Below are positions 16,535 through 26,493 of a DNA stretch of 64,000 nt, piece by piece. Position numbers and translations under genes: made by a program. The notes under the pieces were generated by a model, which saw nothing but the letters and a program-made list of their open reading frames with translations, did not search any database and was not told the DNA's origin. The number at the start of each line of letters is the position of its first letter. Position 1 is the first letter of the stretch. Source of the DNA: Limnochordia bacterium (GTDB lineage: Bacteria > Bacillota > Limnochordia > DUMW01). The stretch covers positions 4,661 to 68,660 of the forward strand of contig JALNWK010000011.1 of NCBI GenBank assembly GCA_023230925.1. The letters are read 5' to 3'.

Positions 16535-17551
16535 TTACACCATCAACCTAATAAGAAACATTTCTAGATTAAGAGCTTGGCCTTCATAGCTTTCCTTTAG
16601 TCTCCTATCTCCTTCCATGATCAGTTCCATAATCTCTTGTATCTGTCCCGGGGAGTATATCCGGCTTTGCGCACTTACCTTACTGATCACAAATGGATGA
16701 CATCCTAAAACTCGGGCCATGTCCGACGCCTTATACCCAAGGCGCGTCAGACGCTGCACACCCATGATTAACCGGTACTGCCTTGCAATCATAATGAATA
16801 TGCGCATGGGCTGCTCCCCAGAAGAGAGCATCTGTCTCAGGAGAACTAAGGCTTGCATCTTATCTCGCTTCCCGACAGCATCAACTAGAGCAAAAATGGC
16901 CTTATCCTCTGGGCCACTACTGGCAAGACTACTTAAACGATCAAGCGTCTCCTTGGTAACTACACCTCCATCCCGACCACAATAGCAGCTAATCTTATCT
17001 ATTTCATTGGCGGCCAACTGCAGATCTGTCTCGACTCGTTGCATCAATAACTCGAAGGCATCCTGTTCCAGGGAAACCCTGTTTTCCTTAAGCCGTTTGG
17101 CCACCCATTTACGCGCATCCACATTACTAACTGGATTAAATTCCGCAATGCGTCCGATCTCATTGACCCGTTTGAAGAACTTCGTCCGCCGATCTATATT
17201 TGTCGATAGGATGATTAGGTGACTATCCCTCGGCAAGACCTCAACTATCTTAAGCAACTGCTCCGGCTGCAATCTGGTTTCATCAAAGCTTTGGATCAAT
17301 GTCACTGAGACATCGGCCCCAATTGTCTGTGATGTGATCGATTGAACTAAGTGGTCGAACTGAAGGTCTCCACCCTGAAAACTCGTTAGGGCCCAATCTC
17401 TTTGTTCCATGGGTACCAATGCTTCCAGTAGTTCCTCTGAGGCCTTATCCTTAAGGTACGTTTCCTGACCAAAAAGCCAATATACAGGAGCAAAACTCCT
17501 CTTCGAGATATCGTCCTGAATCAGTTGATACCCACTTTCTCCCTTTGCCAT
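16535..17551 (-). CDS. holA: DNA polymerase III subunit delta
   Basis: Clamp-loader delta subunit that opens the sliding clamp, 338 residues. The start resembles family members (FAPVYWLFGQETYLKDKA). AAA+ domain features are present without a functional P-loop, as usual for delta. The C-terminal collar region contains RIFIMIARQYRLIMGVQRL and a final GQALNLEMFLIRL. The ATG follows GGAGAGGAG. It lies downstream of comEC in the same direction, matching the comEC-holA order of Firmicutes. Confidence 0.95.
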   Translation of the reverse strand: MAKGESGYQLIQDDISKRSFAPVYWLFGQETYLKDKASEELLEALVPMEQRDWALTSFQGGDLQFDHLVQSITSQTIGADVSVTLIQSFDETRLQPEQLLKIVEVLPRDSHLIILSTNIDRRTKFFKRVNEIGRIAEFNPVSNVDARKWVAKRLKENRVSLEQDAFELLMQRVETDLQLAANEIDKISCYCGRDGGVVTKETLDRLSSLASSGPEDKAIFALVDAVGKRDKMQALVLLRQMLSSGEQPMRIFIMIARQYRLIMGVQRLTRLGYKASDMARVLGCHPFVISKVSAQSRIYSPGQIQEIMELIMEGDRRLKESYEGQALNLEMFLIRLMV

Positions 17552-17634
17552 AAGCGTCTCCTCTCCATTTACCCTTTGTCCTTGTCAAAGGACAGGCACC
17601 AAAGCACAGTGCTCATTAACTAAAAAGCCGACTA

Positions 17635-20103
17635 CTAGTATCGGAGAAACAACCGACTTTTCTGGGTGCGTACCAGACGGCGACCAAACCAAAGGTGAAC
17701 GATAACCGCTCCATCCTCATCGGTCCGAAAGACCTGAACACCTTGCCGTTTCAGACTATTGAGTACTTGTTCCCCCGGTTGACCAAACCCATTACGCCCC
17801 ACTTGAACAACGGAGATCTGCGGATTTACCGCTTGATTGAAAAAGACATCAAAAGCCAAAGTACTGCCGTGATGAGGAGCTTTCATCGCAAAGCTGTCTA
17901 GTTCTTGCCCATCTGCAAGGAGCATCCGCTGCCCCTTAATCTCCACATCACCGGTAAATAGGAACCTAGTATCATTGCCTTCTAGCATAGTCACCAGCGA
18001 GGCATCATTGGTACCTAGTAAATTATTGGCAACCACTGACCTGGGTGGGTGCAAGACTTTCAGATGAGTATCACCCACTTCAAGCCAATCCCCTGTAGAT
18101 ACAGTATAACAAGGTACTTTCCTTTCTTCAATCAATGACCACAATCGACGAAAGGAGGGATCCGAGGCTGTTTGTCCATTGTACCAGATCATTCCTACAT
18201 CTATAGCTTCAACTACTGACGCAAACCCACCATAATGATCCACATGGGGATGGGTAATCACCACCAAGTCAAGTCTACGTACGTCCTTGTACCTTAAGAA
18301 GGGCAAGATTATCTCTTTGCCAACGTCGTAAGGTCTGCGATCCGGCCGAATAGGACGCCCTCCGGCATCAATCATAATATGATAGTCCCCCGGCAAGCTG
18401 ATGTATATTGCATCGCCCTGTCCCACGTCCAGAAAGACTACTTCAATCTCACCCGGCCTTATACTGAATATGGAAAACCAAAAGGCAACAGCCAAAAACC
18501 CCATCGTCCAGTTTAGCAGACGCTTTCGAGACTGGCGGGATAAAAAACGCGGTAGCTTAGATGTTTCTTGCAGTAACGGATAACACACAATAAGCCACGC
18601 ATAAAACAGAGTGGGATAAACCCAACTAAAACCAGGGACCTGGAAGAAACCGGGAAAAGCCGCAAACCAATCAACCAGTAACCAGAACAGGGAAACTACA
18701 TAATTGGCAAGGGCTCCTCCCATGGAAATCCAACCCGGTGTGACCAACCCAATAGCTCCCAGAAGGAATATAATAATAAGAAGGAGCCCAAACAGCGGAA
18801 TCAATACTAGATTGGCGACTATCGCATTTAAGCTTGCGGTCTGGAAGTAATACAGAGCCAACGGCGTCACCCCAACCCATGCTCCTAGTGAAACAGCTAC
18901 AGATGAGAAAAGCCAGTTAGGCATAGGGAATAGCATTTTGCCAAACACAGGGCTTAGGGCCAAAATACCAAACACAGCGGCAAAGGATAGCTGCCACCCC
19001 ACACCGGTCACGTTAAGGGGATTTATGATCAGTGTAACCCACGCTGTAAGAATCAAAAGCTGCAACGATGATTTAGGTCTCTTGCTAATCGCGGCACTAA
19101 CACCAAGGGTTAACCCCACCACAGCACGAAGAGTGGATGCCTGTAATCCGGTTAACAGCAAATACACGTATAGCAGGGGCAACGCCATTAGAGTAGACTG
19201 CCACCTGGGTTTACGAAAAACACTCCCCACAATACAGTACACCCCGACAAGTAAGCCGATATGTGTACCAGATATTGAAAGCAAATGAGAGACCCCTGCT
19301 CGTTCAATCGCTTCCTGCTGTTTAACTGTAAATAGACTCCGATCCCCTAAGAGCAAAGAGCGATAGAATGGCACAACATCATCGGGAAGGTCCTTTTCTA
19401 AAGACTTGATGTCCTGGTGTAATGCATACAACTGCTTCATGGGAAACCTAGCGTTATTTCCTCCAGTAGCCTGCAGCTGTTTAGGATCTTCTACGTACAA
19501 TGTTGCGGAATATCCACTTCGGTAGGCGTAGCTCTGCCAATTAGGCTCCCCGGGATTTGATGCGCGAGAGGGTTTCCGCAGCCAACCGCTCACAACTACC
19601 TCATCACCGTAAGATAGAGCAGCAACAGCTTGCCGCTCATCAGTTGACCAAGCCCAGGTATCTATCGTAACCCGTATCCGCCCTTGCACGTGACCACCAT
19701 CTATGTATTGGTTTACAGCAAGCAGGAAATAGAAATTCGTATCCTTCTGGGCCAATGGTGTAGAAATAGTCCCTGTTATTTCCACCGGTTGATCTTGCAG
19801 ATAGCCAAACCGCTGGTGATGGACCTGGAAACTGGCAGAATATGCCAAGCAGCCAAGGGCCACCCAGGTGGCAGCAATTGCACAACCAATCCAGCTTCGG
19901 TCCGCGAAATAGGAGAACATAGTCGCTAACAGGATCACACCTACGATAACAATTGCTACGGCCACATTGAAATAATCAACGGCTACCGCAGCTAATACCA
20001 CCCCCGCAATATAGGCGATGGCGTTTTGGCTTGCAACAACACAGGCTTTTTGTCTATTCAACACAGATAAGAGGACGAAGTTTCTCCATGGTTTTCTGGC
20101 CAA
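17635..20103 (-). CDS. comEC: DNA uptake channel protein ComEC/Rec2
   Basis: Polytopic membrane protein for passage of transforming DNA, 822 residues. The order is N-terminal membrane helices with a DUF4131-type soluble domain (about 20-210), the Competence membrane domain (about 230-500, with LLSISGTHIGLLVG and GLQASTLRAVVGLTLG) and a C-terminal metallo-beta-lactamase domain (from about 555: FLDVGQGDAIYI, THPHVDHYGG, LFTGDVE, APHHGS). The TTG at 20103 has AAGGTGA 6 bases upstream and gives a 50-base overlap with comEA. A GTG at 20064 or TTG at 20061 would be alternative starts nearer the comEA stop. Confidence 0.95.
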   Translation of the reverse strand: MARKPWRNFVLLSVLNRQKACVVASQNAIAYIAGVVLAAVAVDYFNVAVAIVIVGVILLATMFSYFADRSWIGCAIAATWVALGCLAYSASFQVHHQRFGYLQDQPVEITGTISTPLAQKDTNFYFLLAVNQYIDGGHVQGRIRVTIDTWAWSTDERQAVAALSYGDEVVVSGWLRKPSRASNPGEPNWQSYAYRSGYSATLYVEDPKQLQATGGNNARFPMKQLYALHQDIKSLEKDLPDDVVPFYRSLLLGDRSLFTVKQQEAIERAGVSHLLSISGTHIGLLVGVYCIVGSVFRKPRWQSTLMALPLLYVYLLLTGLQASTLRAVVGLTLGVSAAISKRPKSSLQLLILTAWVTLIINPLNVTGVGWQLSFAAVFGILALSPVFGKMLFPMPNWLFSSVAVSLGAWVGVTPLALYYFQTASLNAIVANLVLIPLFGLLLIIIFLLGAIGLVTPGWISMGGALANYVVSLFWLLVDWFAAFPGFFQVPGFSWVYPTLFYAWLIVCYPLLQETSKLPRFLSRQSRKRLLNWTMGFLAVAFWFSIFSIRPGEIEVVFLDVGQGDAIYISLPGDYHIMIDAGGRPIRPDRRPYDVGKEIILPFLRYKDVRRLDLVVITHPHVDHYGGFASVVEAIDVGMIWYNGQTASDPSFRRLWSLIEERKVPCYTVSTGDWLEVGDTHLKVLHPPRSVVANNLLGTNDASLVTMLEGNDTRFLFTGDVEIKGQRMLLADGQELDSFAMKAPHHGSTLAFDVFFNQAVNPQISVVQVGRNGFGQPGEQVLNSLKRQGVQVFRTDEDGAVIVHLWFGRRLVRTQKSRLFLRY

Positions 20104-20461
20104 TACCGCTCACCTTAAGAAGCTCATCTACACTACTGAAGGGACCATTTTGCTTACGGTATTCCACGATTCTTAAGGCCAACGCAGGACCTATGCCGGG
20201 TAATTGTTGTAGCTCCACTTGCTCGGCCTTATTGATATTCAGCTTTCCCGCTGAATTAAACTCGGTCTGCACCACAGGATGTAGCGCATCATCCCCAGTG
20301 TCTTCCTGATCCTCCCAATGGAAAGTAATATCAACATCGGCCCCTTGCTTTGTCTGAAGGTAATAGTAAACTGACATACCCACAAATAGGCAAAGCGCAA
20401 GACCAATAGAAAGCAAGCTTCCATGCCGATTTAGTTTTCCCCTAAGTGTTAAGCGCGGCAC
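20054..20461 (-). CDS. comEA: DNA receptor protein ComEA
   Basis: Membrane-anchored DNA-binding competence protein, 135 residues and shorter than Bacillus ComEA. A single N-terminal membrane helix (about 13-30) and an acidic linker precede two helix-hairpin-helix motifs (LNINKAEQVELQQLPGIGP, then VDELLKVSGIGQKTMEKL). It is translated just before comEC and overlaps it, so the two are one unit. Its presence shows competence genes but does not prove transformability, since pilus and processing genes are not in the window. Confidence 0.93.
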   Translation of the reverse strand: MPRLTLRGKLNRHGSLLSIGLALCLFVGMSVYYYLQTKQGADVDITFHWEDQEDTGDDALHPVVQTEFNSAGKLNINKAEQVELQQLPGIGPALALRIVEYRKQNGPFSSVDELLKVSGIGQKTMEKLRPLICVE

Positions 20462-20537
20462 GTCACACCACTCCCTTCGTTTATATCTATTCTATGTGGT
20501 TTATCTTAGCTTGTCAACATATCCACTTCTACTGTAC

Positions 20538-20583
20538 CCGCAGGGATAAGGAAACTGCCCTGCGGACATTCAACAAGGGCAGT
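20538..20583 (-). promoter_or_regulatory. Two mutually exclusive hairpins between leuS and comEA
   Basis: Read on the minus strand, ACTGCCCT (20583-20576) can pair with AGGGCAGT (20561-20554). CCGCAGGG (20565-20558) can pair with CCCTGCGG (20545-20538). The two stems share 20558-20561, so only one can form. There is a weak TTCC after the first and no T-run after the second. It may be the leuS terminator or an attenuating switch ahead of comEA. Confidence 0.4.
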
Positions 20584-20599
20584 CCCGTCTCTACCGTAT

Positions 20600-23062
20600 C
20601 TACCTGACCACGATGTTAACTAGCTTCTTAGGGACAAGAATTACCTTCACCACATCTTTCCCTTCCATGAATGGAGCCAGGCTTTCCTGAGATGTAGCGA
20701 GCTTTTTTAGTTCATCGTCAGTAATATCCACCGGTACAGTTACCCGATCTCGTACCTTTCCGTTGACCTGTAATACTATTGTCATCTCTTCAACCTGAAG
20801 GGCCTCTTCATCCACTTGGGGCCAAACCATTTTATGAACACTTCCTCTGCCACCAAGCTCTTGCCATAATTCCTCAGCCAAATGAGGGACAAAGGGGGCT
20901 AACATAAGAACTAAGGTCTCTAGCCCTTCTCGGCAAAGATACATATTATCCCCATCATACTGATAGAAAGCATTAACGTACTCCATAATCGAACTGATGG
21001 CGGTGTTGAAATTGAACCGTTGGATATCACCCTTTACCTTAGATAAGGTTTGATGCATAGCCCTTCTTAAGTCCTTGTCCTGTCCAACAAGGCCATCGTT
21101 ACTCCTAGTAGGCTGCACCTTTTGTACCCGCGGGGAGTAATCTTGCACTAAACGCCAAACCCGGTTAATAAACCGATAGGCGCCCTCTACACCGGATTCG
21201 CTCCACTCAAGGTCGCGATCTGGTGGTGCTGCAAACAGAATGAATAACCTAGCTGTATCTGCTCCGTAGCGTTCCACAATACGATCCGGATCCACTACAT
21301 TTCCCTTGGATTTGGACATCTTGATACCGTCTTTGAGTACCATTCCTTGGGTCAGTAGATTGGCAAAGGGTTCCTCGGATTCTACCAAACCCAAGTCGTG
21401 AAGTACCATTGTAAAAAAGCGGGCATACATCAAGTGCAAAATTGCATGCTCAACCCCACCGATATACTGATCAACCGGCATCCAATAATCAGCAACATCC
21501 TTGTCAACTGCTTGCTTCCCATTATGTGGGTCACAATACCGGAGGAAATACCACGAAGAACAGACAAAGGTGTCCATCGTATCTGTCTCACGGCTCGCCT
21601 TGCCACCGCAAGTAGGACAAGTAGTGTTGACAAAGGACTCGTGCTTAGACAACGGTGACTTACCGTCTGTGCCAAATTCCACATCCTCTGGCAAAATCAC
21701 AGGTAAATCCTTTTCTGGTACAGGTACCAATCCACATTTTTCGCAGTTAATCATCGGAATTGGAGCACCCCAGTAGCGTTGCCTTGAAATCAACCAGTCC
21801 CGTAGCCGGTACTGTACTTTAAACTCACCCAACTGCTTGGTTTCTAGATAGTCAATAATCTTTTCCATGGCACGATTGTTCTCAAGACCTGAGAACCGAT
21901 CGGAATTAACCAGAACGCCGCTTCCTTCATAGGCAGCAGGCAACTCGTCTTCCGCGGACTCCGCCTGGGGATCTTGAATCACTAAACGAACGGGAATATC
22001 GTATTTTCTGGCAAACTCAAAGTCCCTCTGATCATGGGCTGGCACCGCCATAATCGCGCCCGTCCCATAGCCCATTAATACGTAATTGCCTAGCCAGATC
22101 GGGATCCGTTCTCCGCTTAGCGGGTTAATACAGTACTTACCTGTGAAGATACCAAGTTTTTCAGTGTCCTCGGCCGTCCTTGAGATCTCATCTTCATGAA
22201 CCACTTGGGCAATAAACCGGCGAATCTCTGCCTCATTATCTGCCCCATCAATTAATTCTTCCACCCAGGGGTGCTCAGGAGCCATAACCATAAACGTAGC
22301 ACCATAGATAGTATCAGGCCTAGTAGTAAACACCTCTAGGATCTTGTCGGTACCGTCTATGGCAAACTTTAGCATAGCACCTTCGCTGCGGCCAATCCAG
22401 TTATGCTGCATTGTTTTCACTTTATCTGGCCAACCATCCAGCTTCTGCAAATTGTCCAAAAGCCTCTGAGCATAGCTGGTAATCCGGAAAAACCACTGTT
22501 CAAGATGCTTTTTCTCCACCGGTGTATCACAGCGCTCACAGTTTCCTGCAACCACCTGCTCATTGGCAAGGACCGTGCCACAGGACGGACACCAGTTAAC
22601 CGCTGCACCAGATTTGTAAGCGAGTCCCGCCCTGTAAAACTGTAAAAACAACCACTGGGTCCACCGATAGTAATCCGGTAAACAAGAGGTGATTTCCCGC
22701 GACCAATCGTAGCTAAGCCCGAGCCTCTTTAATTGCTGCTTCATATAGGCAATGTTTTCCTTTGTCCATAGCACAGGATGGACCCCCCGCTGAATCGCAG
22801 CATTTTCCGCCGGAAGTCCAAAAGCGTCCCACCCCATCGGGTGCAAGACATTGAAACCATTCATAGATTGAAATCTGGCAACAACATCACCGATGGCATA
22901 ATTACGCACATGACCCATGTGTAACCTGCCTGAAGGATAAGGAAGCATCTCCAAGCAATAATACTTTGGTTTGTCAGGATCTTCAGCTACTTTATATAAT
23001 TCACTTTCATCCCAGTGTTTTTGCCATTTTGGCTCGATCTGTCTAAAATCGTAGGTTCGCAC
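20600..23062 (-). CDS. leuS: Leucyl-tRNA synthetase
   Basis: Class I aminoacyl-tRNA synthetase of 820 residues. The HIGH-type motif appears as [13 protein letters not shown], and the KMSKS loop as [14 protein letters not shown]. Between them lie the CP1 editing domain ([12 protein letters not shown]) and a zinc-like site ([25 protein letters not shown]). The GTG at 23062 is chosen because GGAGGAG is 7 bases upstream and [13 protein letters not shown] is the expected N-terminus. The frame runs on upstream into the T-box terminator region, which is not coding. Expression is controlled by the T-box leader with a CTC (Leu) specifier. Confidence 0.97.
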   Translation of the reverse strand: MRTYDFRQIEPKWQKHWDESELYKVAEDPDKPKYYCLEMLPYPSGRLHMGHVRNYAIGDVVARFQSMNGFNVLHPMGWDAFGLPAENAAIQRGVHPVLWTKENIAYMKQQLKRLGLSYDWSREITSCLPDYYRWTQWLFLQFYRAGLAYKSGAAVNWCPSCGTVLANEQVVAGNCERCDTPVEKKHLEQWFFRITSYAQRLLDNLQKLDGWPDKVKTMQHNWIGRSEGAMLKFAIDGTDKILEVFTTRPDTIYGATFMVMAPEHPWVEELIDGADNEAEIRRFIAQVVHEDEISRTAEDTEKLGIFTGKYCINPLSGERIPIWLGNYVLMGYGTGAIMAVPAHDQRDFEFARKYDIPVRLVIQDPQAESAEDELPAAYEGSGVLVNSDRFSGLENNRAMEKIIDYLETKQLGEFKVQYRLRDWLISRQRYWGAPIPMINCEKCGLVPVPEKDLPVILPEDVEFGTDGKSPLSKHESFVNTTCPTCGGKASRETDTMDTFVCSSWYFLRYCDPHNGKQAVDKDVADYWMPVDQYIGGVEHAILHLMYARFFTMVLHDLGLVESEEPFANLLTQGMVLKDGIKMSKSKGNVVDPDRIVERYGADTARLFILFAAPPDRDLEWSESGVEGAYRFINRVWRLVQDYSPRVQKVQPTRSNDGLVGQDKDLRRAMHQTLSKVKGDIQRFNFNTAISSIMEYVNAFYQYDGDNMYLCREGLETLVLMLAPFVPHLAEELWQELGGRGSVHKMVWPQVDEEALQVEEMTIVLQVNGKVRDRVTVPVDITDDELKKLATSQESLAPFMEGKDVVKVILVPKKLVNIVVR

Positions 23063-23102
23063 CGTTGATCTCCTCCGTAATCTAAGCTTAAACAACCACA
23101 AC

Positions 23103-23128
23103 AAAAAACCCCTGCTAACACGCAGGGG
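23103..23128 (-). terminator. T-box regulated intrinsic terminator of leuS
   Basis: CCCCTGC and GCAGGGG (minus strand, 23128-23122 and 23115-23109) form a 7-bp stem followed by TTTTTT. The antiterminator just upstream competes with it when uncharged tRNA-Leu is bound. The leuS ribosome site begins about 30 bases further on. Confidence 0.9.
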
Positions 23129-23175
23129 CGAGAAGTCTTCCCGTGGTACCACCCTTTTTGGTGATCATACAAAAA

Positions 23176-23251
<76 letters not shown>

Positions 23252-23446
23252 ACATAATGACAACCCACTCTTAGCCTCGTAACGGTGGCAACCGTCACAT
23301 GCTAGATGATTTACATGTGAATCTCCAAGGCGAGTTCCCCAGTTGTTCCACATCGACTTACACCCACCGTCGACTCTCTGCTGTGAATCTAACTGGCTAC
23401 TACTCCTCTTCATTGACTTTAGTTTTGTAAACATTGTACGTTCCGT

Positions 23447-23475
23447 ATTATAACTGACCCCTTGCGGAAAGTCAA
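23447..23475 (-). promoter_or_regulatory. Sigma-A promoter of the T-box/tRNA-Ala/leuS transcript
   Basis: TTGACT (23475-23470) and TATAAT (23452-23447) on the minus strand have a 17-base spacer. An inverted repeat CCCCTTG-N8-CAAGGGG (23458-23479) spans the -35 box and much of the spacer. It could be an operator, or the hairpin terminating the upstream methyltransferase transcript. The start site would be near 23440. Confidence 0.88.
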
Positions 23476-23485
23476 GGGGCGTTCG

Positions 23486-24244
23486 TCATTCTGATCTTTG
23501 AGCCACAAAGTTCCACCGGTAGCTGTTACTCTTCGCTGGCAAAAGGGTAAAGCCATCAAAAACGTCCAAAACAGTAAATCCTTTTTCATCTAACGCTTGA
23601 GCTAGCTGATCCATCGGGTAAGCCTGTTCAATATGGCGCTCCCTGTACTCTCGAAGAACACCCCCGACTGTAATGGAAAAGGTAAGATCCATCACACATC
23701 GTCCCTTGTTCTTATCATAGGAAGTCTCCCATTTTAGCTCCCCACCTGGCACTTGGTCATAGTAGACATTTGTTCCGTAAAATCTCTCTAGGGCCAAGGC
23801 AGTATTCACATCGAATACGAACAGGCCCCCAGGTCTTAAGCACTGATATACCCGGCCAAAACACTGTTTCACGTCGTCAATTGCATCTAAGTAGTTGATA
23901 CTATCACACAGACAGATCACAGCATCAAAAGAAGTACCTGTGTTAAGATACCTCATATCCTGTTGAAGCAACGGCACCACTAGCCTCGAATCATAGAACT
24001 TCTCATCGGCTAGGGCTAACATGTCCTCTGAAAGATCCACCCCTGTCATGTTGTATCCCTGCTGAGCTAGATAAAGCGTGATGCCACCGGTACCGCAAGC
24101 CAGATCCAACACCGTCTCAGGGGCATGTTCGTAGTGCTGCCATATCTGAATCACGTACTGACCCCACTGGGGATAGTCTACTTCACTCTTCATTCGATCA
24201 TAGACAAGGGCCAAATACTGATATCTCCCCAAATCCTCCGTCAT
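23486..24244 (-). CDS. SAM-dependent methyltransferase (YqeM-like)
   Basis: Class I methyltransferase of 252 residues. Motif I VLDLACGTGGITLYLA and the acidic residue of VDLSEDML bind SAM, and DAVICLCDSINYLD is the typical post-motif. Position directly after rsfS matches yqeM of the conserved yqe cluster, whose substrate is not established. The start ATG at 24244 has only a weak GGATG ribosome site, and the gene follows rsfS by 13 bases, so coupling is likely. Confidence 0.9.
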   Translation of the reverse strand: MTEDLGRYQYLALVYDRMKSEVDYPQWGQYVIQIWQHYEHAPETVLDLACGTGGITLYLAQQGYNMTGVDLSEDMLALADEKFYDSRLVVPLLQQDMRYLNTGTSFDAVICLCDSINYLDAIDDVKQCFGRVYQCLRPGGLFVFDVNTALALERFYGTNVYYDQVPGGELKWETSYDKNKGRCVMDLTFSITVGGVLREYRERHIEQAYPMDQLAQALDEKGFTVLDVFDGFTLLPAKSNSYRWNFVAQRSE

Positions 24245-24257
24245 TTACACACATCCA

Positions 24258-24626
24258 TCATCCAAGTTTGGGATTCTCTGATCCTATAGTCACTTCGACT
24301 TGCTTTGCATCGCCCCACAGTCTTTCCAGACCGTAGTAATCTCTCTCCTCGGGGGAAAAGATGTGTACAATCACATCGCCATAATCAATGAGAACCCATC
24401 CTGATCCGTGTTCCCCTTCCCGATGCAACCGCTTTCTCCCCAAACCGGAAAGCTCTTTTTCTATGTTATCGGCAATCGCCTTTCTTGAAACATCGGATTG
24501 ACCGGTGCAGATTACAAAATAGTCGCACATAATCGATAACTGGCTCAAATCGAGAATACACACATTCTCAGCTTTCTTATCGAAGGCTGCCATCGCCGCG
24601 CGTTGGGCAAGTTGCTCAGGTAACAG
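24258..24626 (-). CDS. rsfS: Ribosomal silencing factor RsfS
   Basis: RsfS/Iojap (DUF143) protein that binds uL14 and blocks subunit joining in starvation. DKKAENVCILDLSQ, CDYFVICTG, EHGSGWVLIDYGDVIVHIF and YYGLERLWGDA are diagnostic. An ATG at 24593 gives 111 residues but has no ribosome site. The frame is open to a TGA at 24629-24627, and a CTG directly after it (24626) has GGAGGTGG 5 bases upstream. That CTG would give an N-terminus of LPEQLAQRAAMAAFDKKAE, which looks like the normal family start. I therefore prefer the CTG start, with moderate certainty. Confidence 0.9.
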   Translation of the reverse strand: MLPEQLAQRAAMAAFDKKAENVCILDLSQLSIMCDYFVICTGQSDVSRKAIADNIEKELSGLGRKRLHREGEHGSGWVLIDYGDVIVHIFSPEERDYYGLERLWGDAKQVEVTIGSENPKLG

Positions 24627-24646
24627 TCAAACCACCTCCATTTAGA

Positions 24647-25912
24647 TTAGTTGCTGGATACGTAATCTTTCCCTACGATTACCAGCAAATCAACGGCCTG
24701 ATCTACTTCCTCCATAATCTCAGCCGTTTCTCCCATTAGACTCCTAACTTGTTCAGCAAAGTCTCTGTTCTGAGACTCTTGGTACTTAATCTGAGTTGTT
24801 TCATAGTCGTAGTGATCTGCGTTCCCTATCTCTTGAATTCTATAGCCATTTTGACGCAGACAACTAGCAACCTCTGCGGCAATACCGCGCTTTCCGGAGC
24901 CGTTTAAAACTCCAATTACGGGACGTGTGATCCCTGAAAACACCTCGATCACCTCATAGGCTAACACATCTTGGTCAGCAATCCAGTAACTAGCCCCCCT
25001 AATTCGCTGTTCGGACCCCGGGATAACCCCATAGTGAAGGTCCTCAGTTCTATGAAAACGCTTAGCGATGCTGATTGCTTTCCTAATGGGCAAATTAGTC
25101 TTCACCCCTTGGCTCACATCGGAAAGCAACGCAGGTAATCGGAGGATAGTTGCGGGCCGCAGAACCTGTTTTTGCAGCGCACTAATAAAGTTCTGTTGAC
25201 GAACAACACGACCCTTGTACACATCTTTTACGGGATCAGCCGCCGTGATATCTCCCAACCCATCTCCTCGATACCGAATATACCCTAAGGCAGTCCGCCC
25301 GTCAAGAACTTGGAGGCCAGCTGTGATATCGATATGCAAATTACCAGCAAAATCATCATATTGCATATCTTTTTCCACTACAAGCTCTACTCCCCCGAGA
25401 GTATCTATAATTTTCTCAAAGGCCTGGAAATTAAGTAGAACATAATAATCAATCTCAACACCCAAGAGCGTCTCGACACAGTCCATGGCTAGACCAGGTC
25501 CGCCTTTGCCGTTTGCCTCATTGATTCTACTCATAGCTCCGTCAACTTCGACTAAGGTATCCCGGGGAATAGTTAATACACTAACAAAATTACTATTTGG
25601 CAGATAACCTAGGACAAATATAGTATCAGTACGTCCCTCCTCCTTGTCGAGGATATCGCCACCTAAAACAAGCACCGTGGTTAACCTCTCTAGTTCCTGG
25701 AAGACTAAGGAACCTTCCGTTTTTGGCCTCCTAGGGGCGTCCCAGTAGATCTGCTTGTAGTAAGTATACCATGCAGCCAAAACAGCAAGTACAATCGCAA
25801 ACAAGATTACAAAGACAACAATAAAGGTCCGCTTACGCCGCACCTGTCTTCGATCTACTGCCTGTTTATCCAACTCTTCCATGCGTTTTCTATATTCCTC
25901 TTCTGGAAGCAT
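24647..25912 (-). CDS. LytR-CpsA-Psr (LCP) family cell-wall ligase
   Basis: Membrane-anchored enzyme that attaches teichoic acid-like or capsular polymers to peptidoglycan, 421 residues. It has a cytoplasmic basic N-terminus, one membrane helix (about 26-48), an LCP domain (about 75-270, with DTIFVLGYLP, TIPRDTLVEVDG, GRTALGYIRYRGDGLGD) and a C-terminal LytR_C domain (from about 320: VIGVLNGSGKRGIAAEVA). It sits between yqeK and rsfS, a placement common in Clostridia. Start ATG at 25912 with AAGGAGAG. Confidence 0.94.
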   Translation of the reverse strand: MLPEEEYRKRMEELDKQAVDRRQVRRKRTFIVVFVILFAIVLAVLAAWYTYYKQIYWDAPRRPKTEGSLVFQELERLTTVLVLGGDILDKEEGRTDTIFVLGYLPNSNFVSVLTIPRDTLVEVDGAMSRINEANGKGGPGLAMDCVETLLGVEIDYYVLLNFQAFEKIIDTLGGVELVVEKDMQYDDFAGNLHIDITAGLQVLDGRTALGYIRYRGDGLGDITAADPVKDVYKGRVVRQQNFISALQKQVLRPATILRLPALLSDVSQGVKTNLPIRKAISIAKRFHRTEDLHYGVIPGSEQRIRGASYWIADQDVLAYEVIEVFSGITRPVIGVLNGSGKRGIAAEVASCLRQNGYRIQEIGNADHYDYETTQIKYQESQNRDFAEQVRSLMGETAEIMEEVDQAVDLLVIVGKDYVSSN

Positions 25913-25923
25913 GATAACTCTCC

Positions 25924-26493
25924 TTAGCTTGATGCCGACAATAGTAAATCATTAACAGCCTCCACTGTAGCTATGTGCAGGGGAAGCTCCCTTCGCAAAA
26001 CGTAATGACAAGTCCTCCTAAGGGCTATCAGACAAGCCCTATCTAGATCCACGAAAGCAAGTCGACGTATCCCCTTCACACCGGGAAAGCTCCGACCGGG
26101 TTCGATGTAGTCCGCAAGATACACAATCTTCTCCAGCTTCGACATCCCAGCTCGTCCAGTAGTATGATAAGCAATGGCATTCAAAACATTATCATTGGTA
26201 ATACCAAAATGCTCCCGAGCCAAGATTGCCGCCACCGGCCCGTGTAGCAAGTCCGGGTAAGACTCCTCAATCTGCAGCTTCAATATACCAAAATCAATGG
26301 CTATTTGCAATAACTGCTCCCCAGCCAGCTCTCGGGCATAGTCATGAAGTAAACCAGCGGTTACCGCCTCCACACCACTTGCTTCCCACTGTTCAGCCAA
26401 AGCTGCAGCCGTTTGTGTCACACCTAGTGTATGCCGAAATCGCCCTGCGCTAAGCACCTTCCCTACTTCGCCCCGCAGTTCATCTATATCCAT
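25924..26493 (-). CDS. yqeK: HD-domain Ap4A/nucleotide hydrolase YqeK
   Basis: HD superfamily hydrolase; YqeK proteins split diadenosine tetraphosphate symmetrically. RHTLGVTQTAAALA, AGLLHDYARELA and AIAYHTTGRAGM carry the metal-binding His/Asp residues. Later YLADYIEPGRSFPGV is also family-typical. The open frame begins at 26526, but the ATG at 26493 has GAGGAG 10 bases upstream and gives 189 residues, the usual size. It overlaps the end of nadD by 14 bases. Confidence 0.93.
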   Translation of the reverse strand: MDIDELRGEVGKVLSAGRFRHTLGVTQTAAALAEQWEASGVEAVTAGLLHDYARELAGEQLLQIAIDFGILKLQIEESYPDLLHGPVAAILAREHFGITNDNVLNAIAYHTTGRAGMSKLEKIVYLADYIEPGRSFPGVKGIRRLAFVDLDRACLIALRRTCHYVLRRELPLHIATVEAVNDLLLSASS

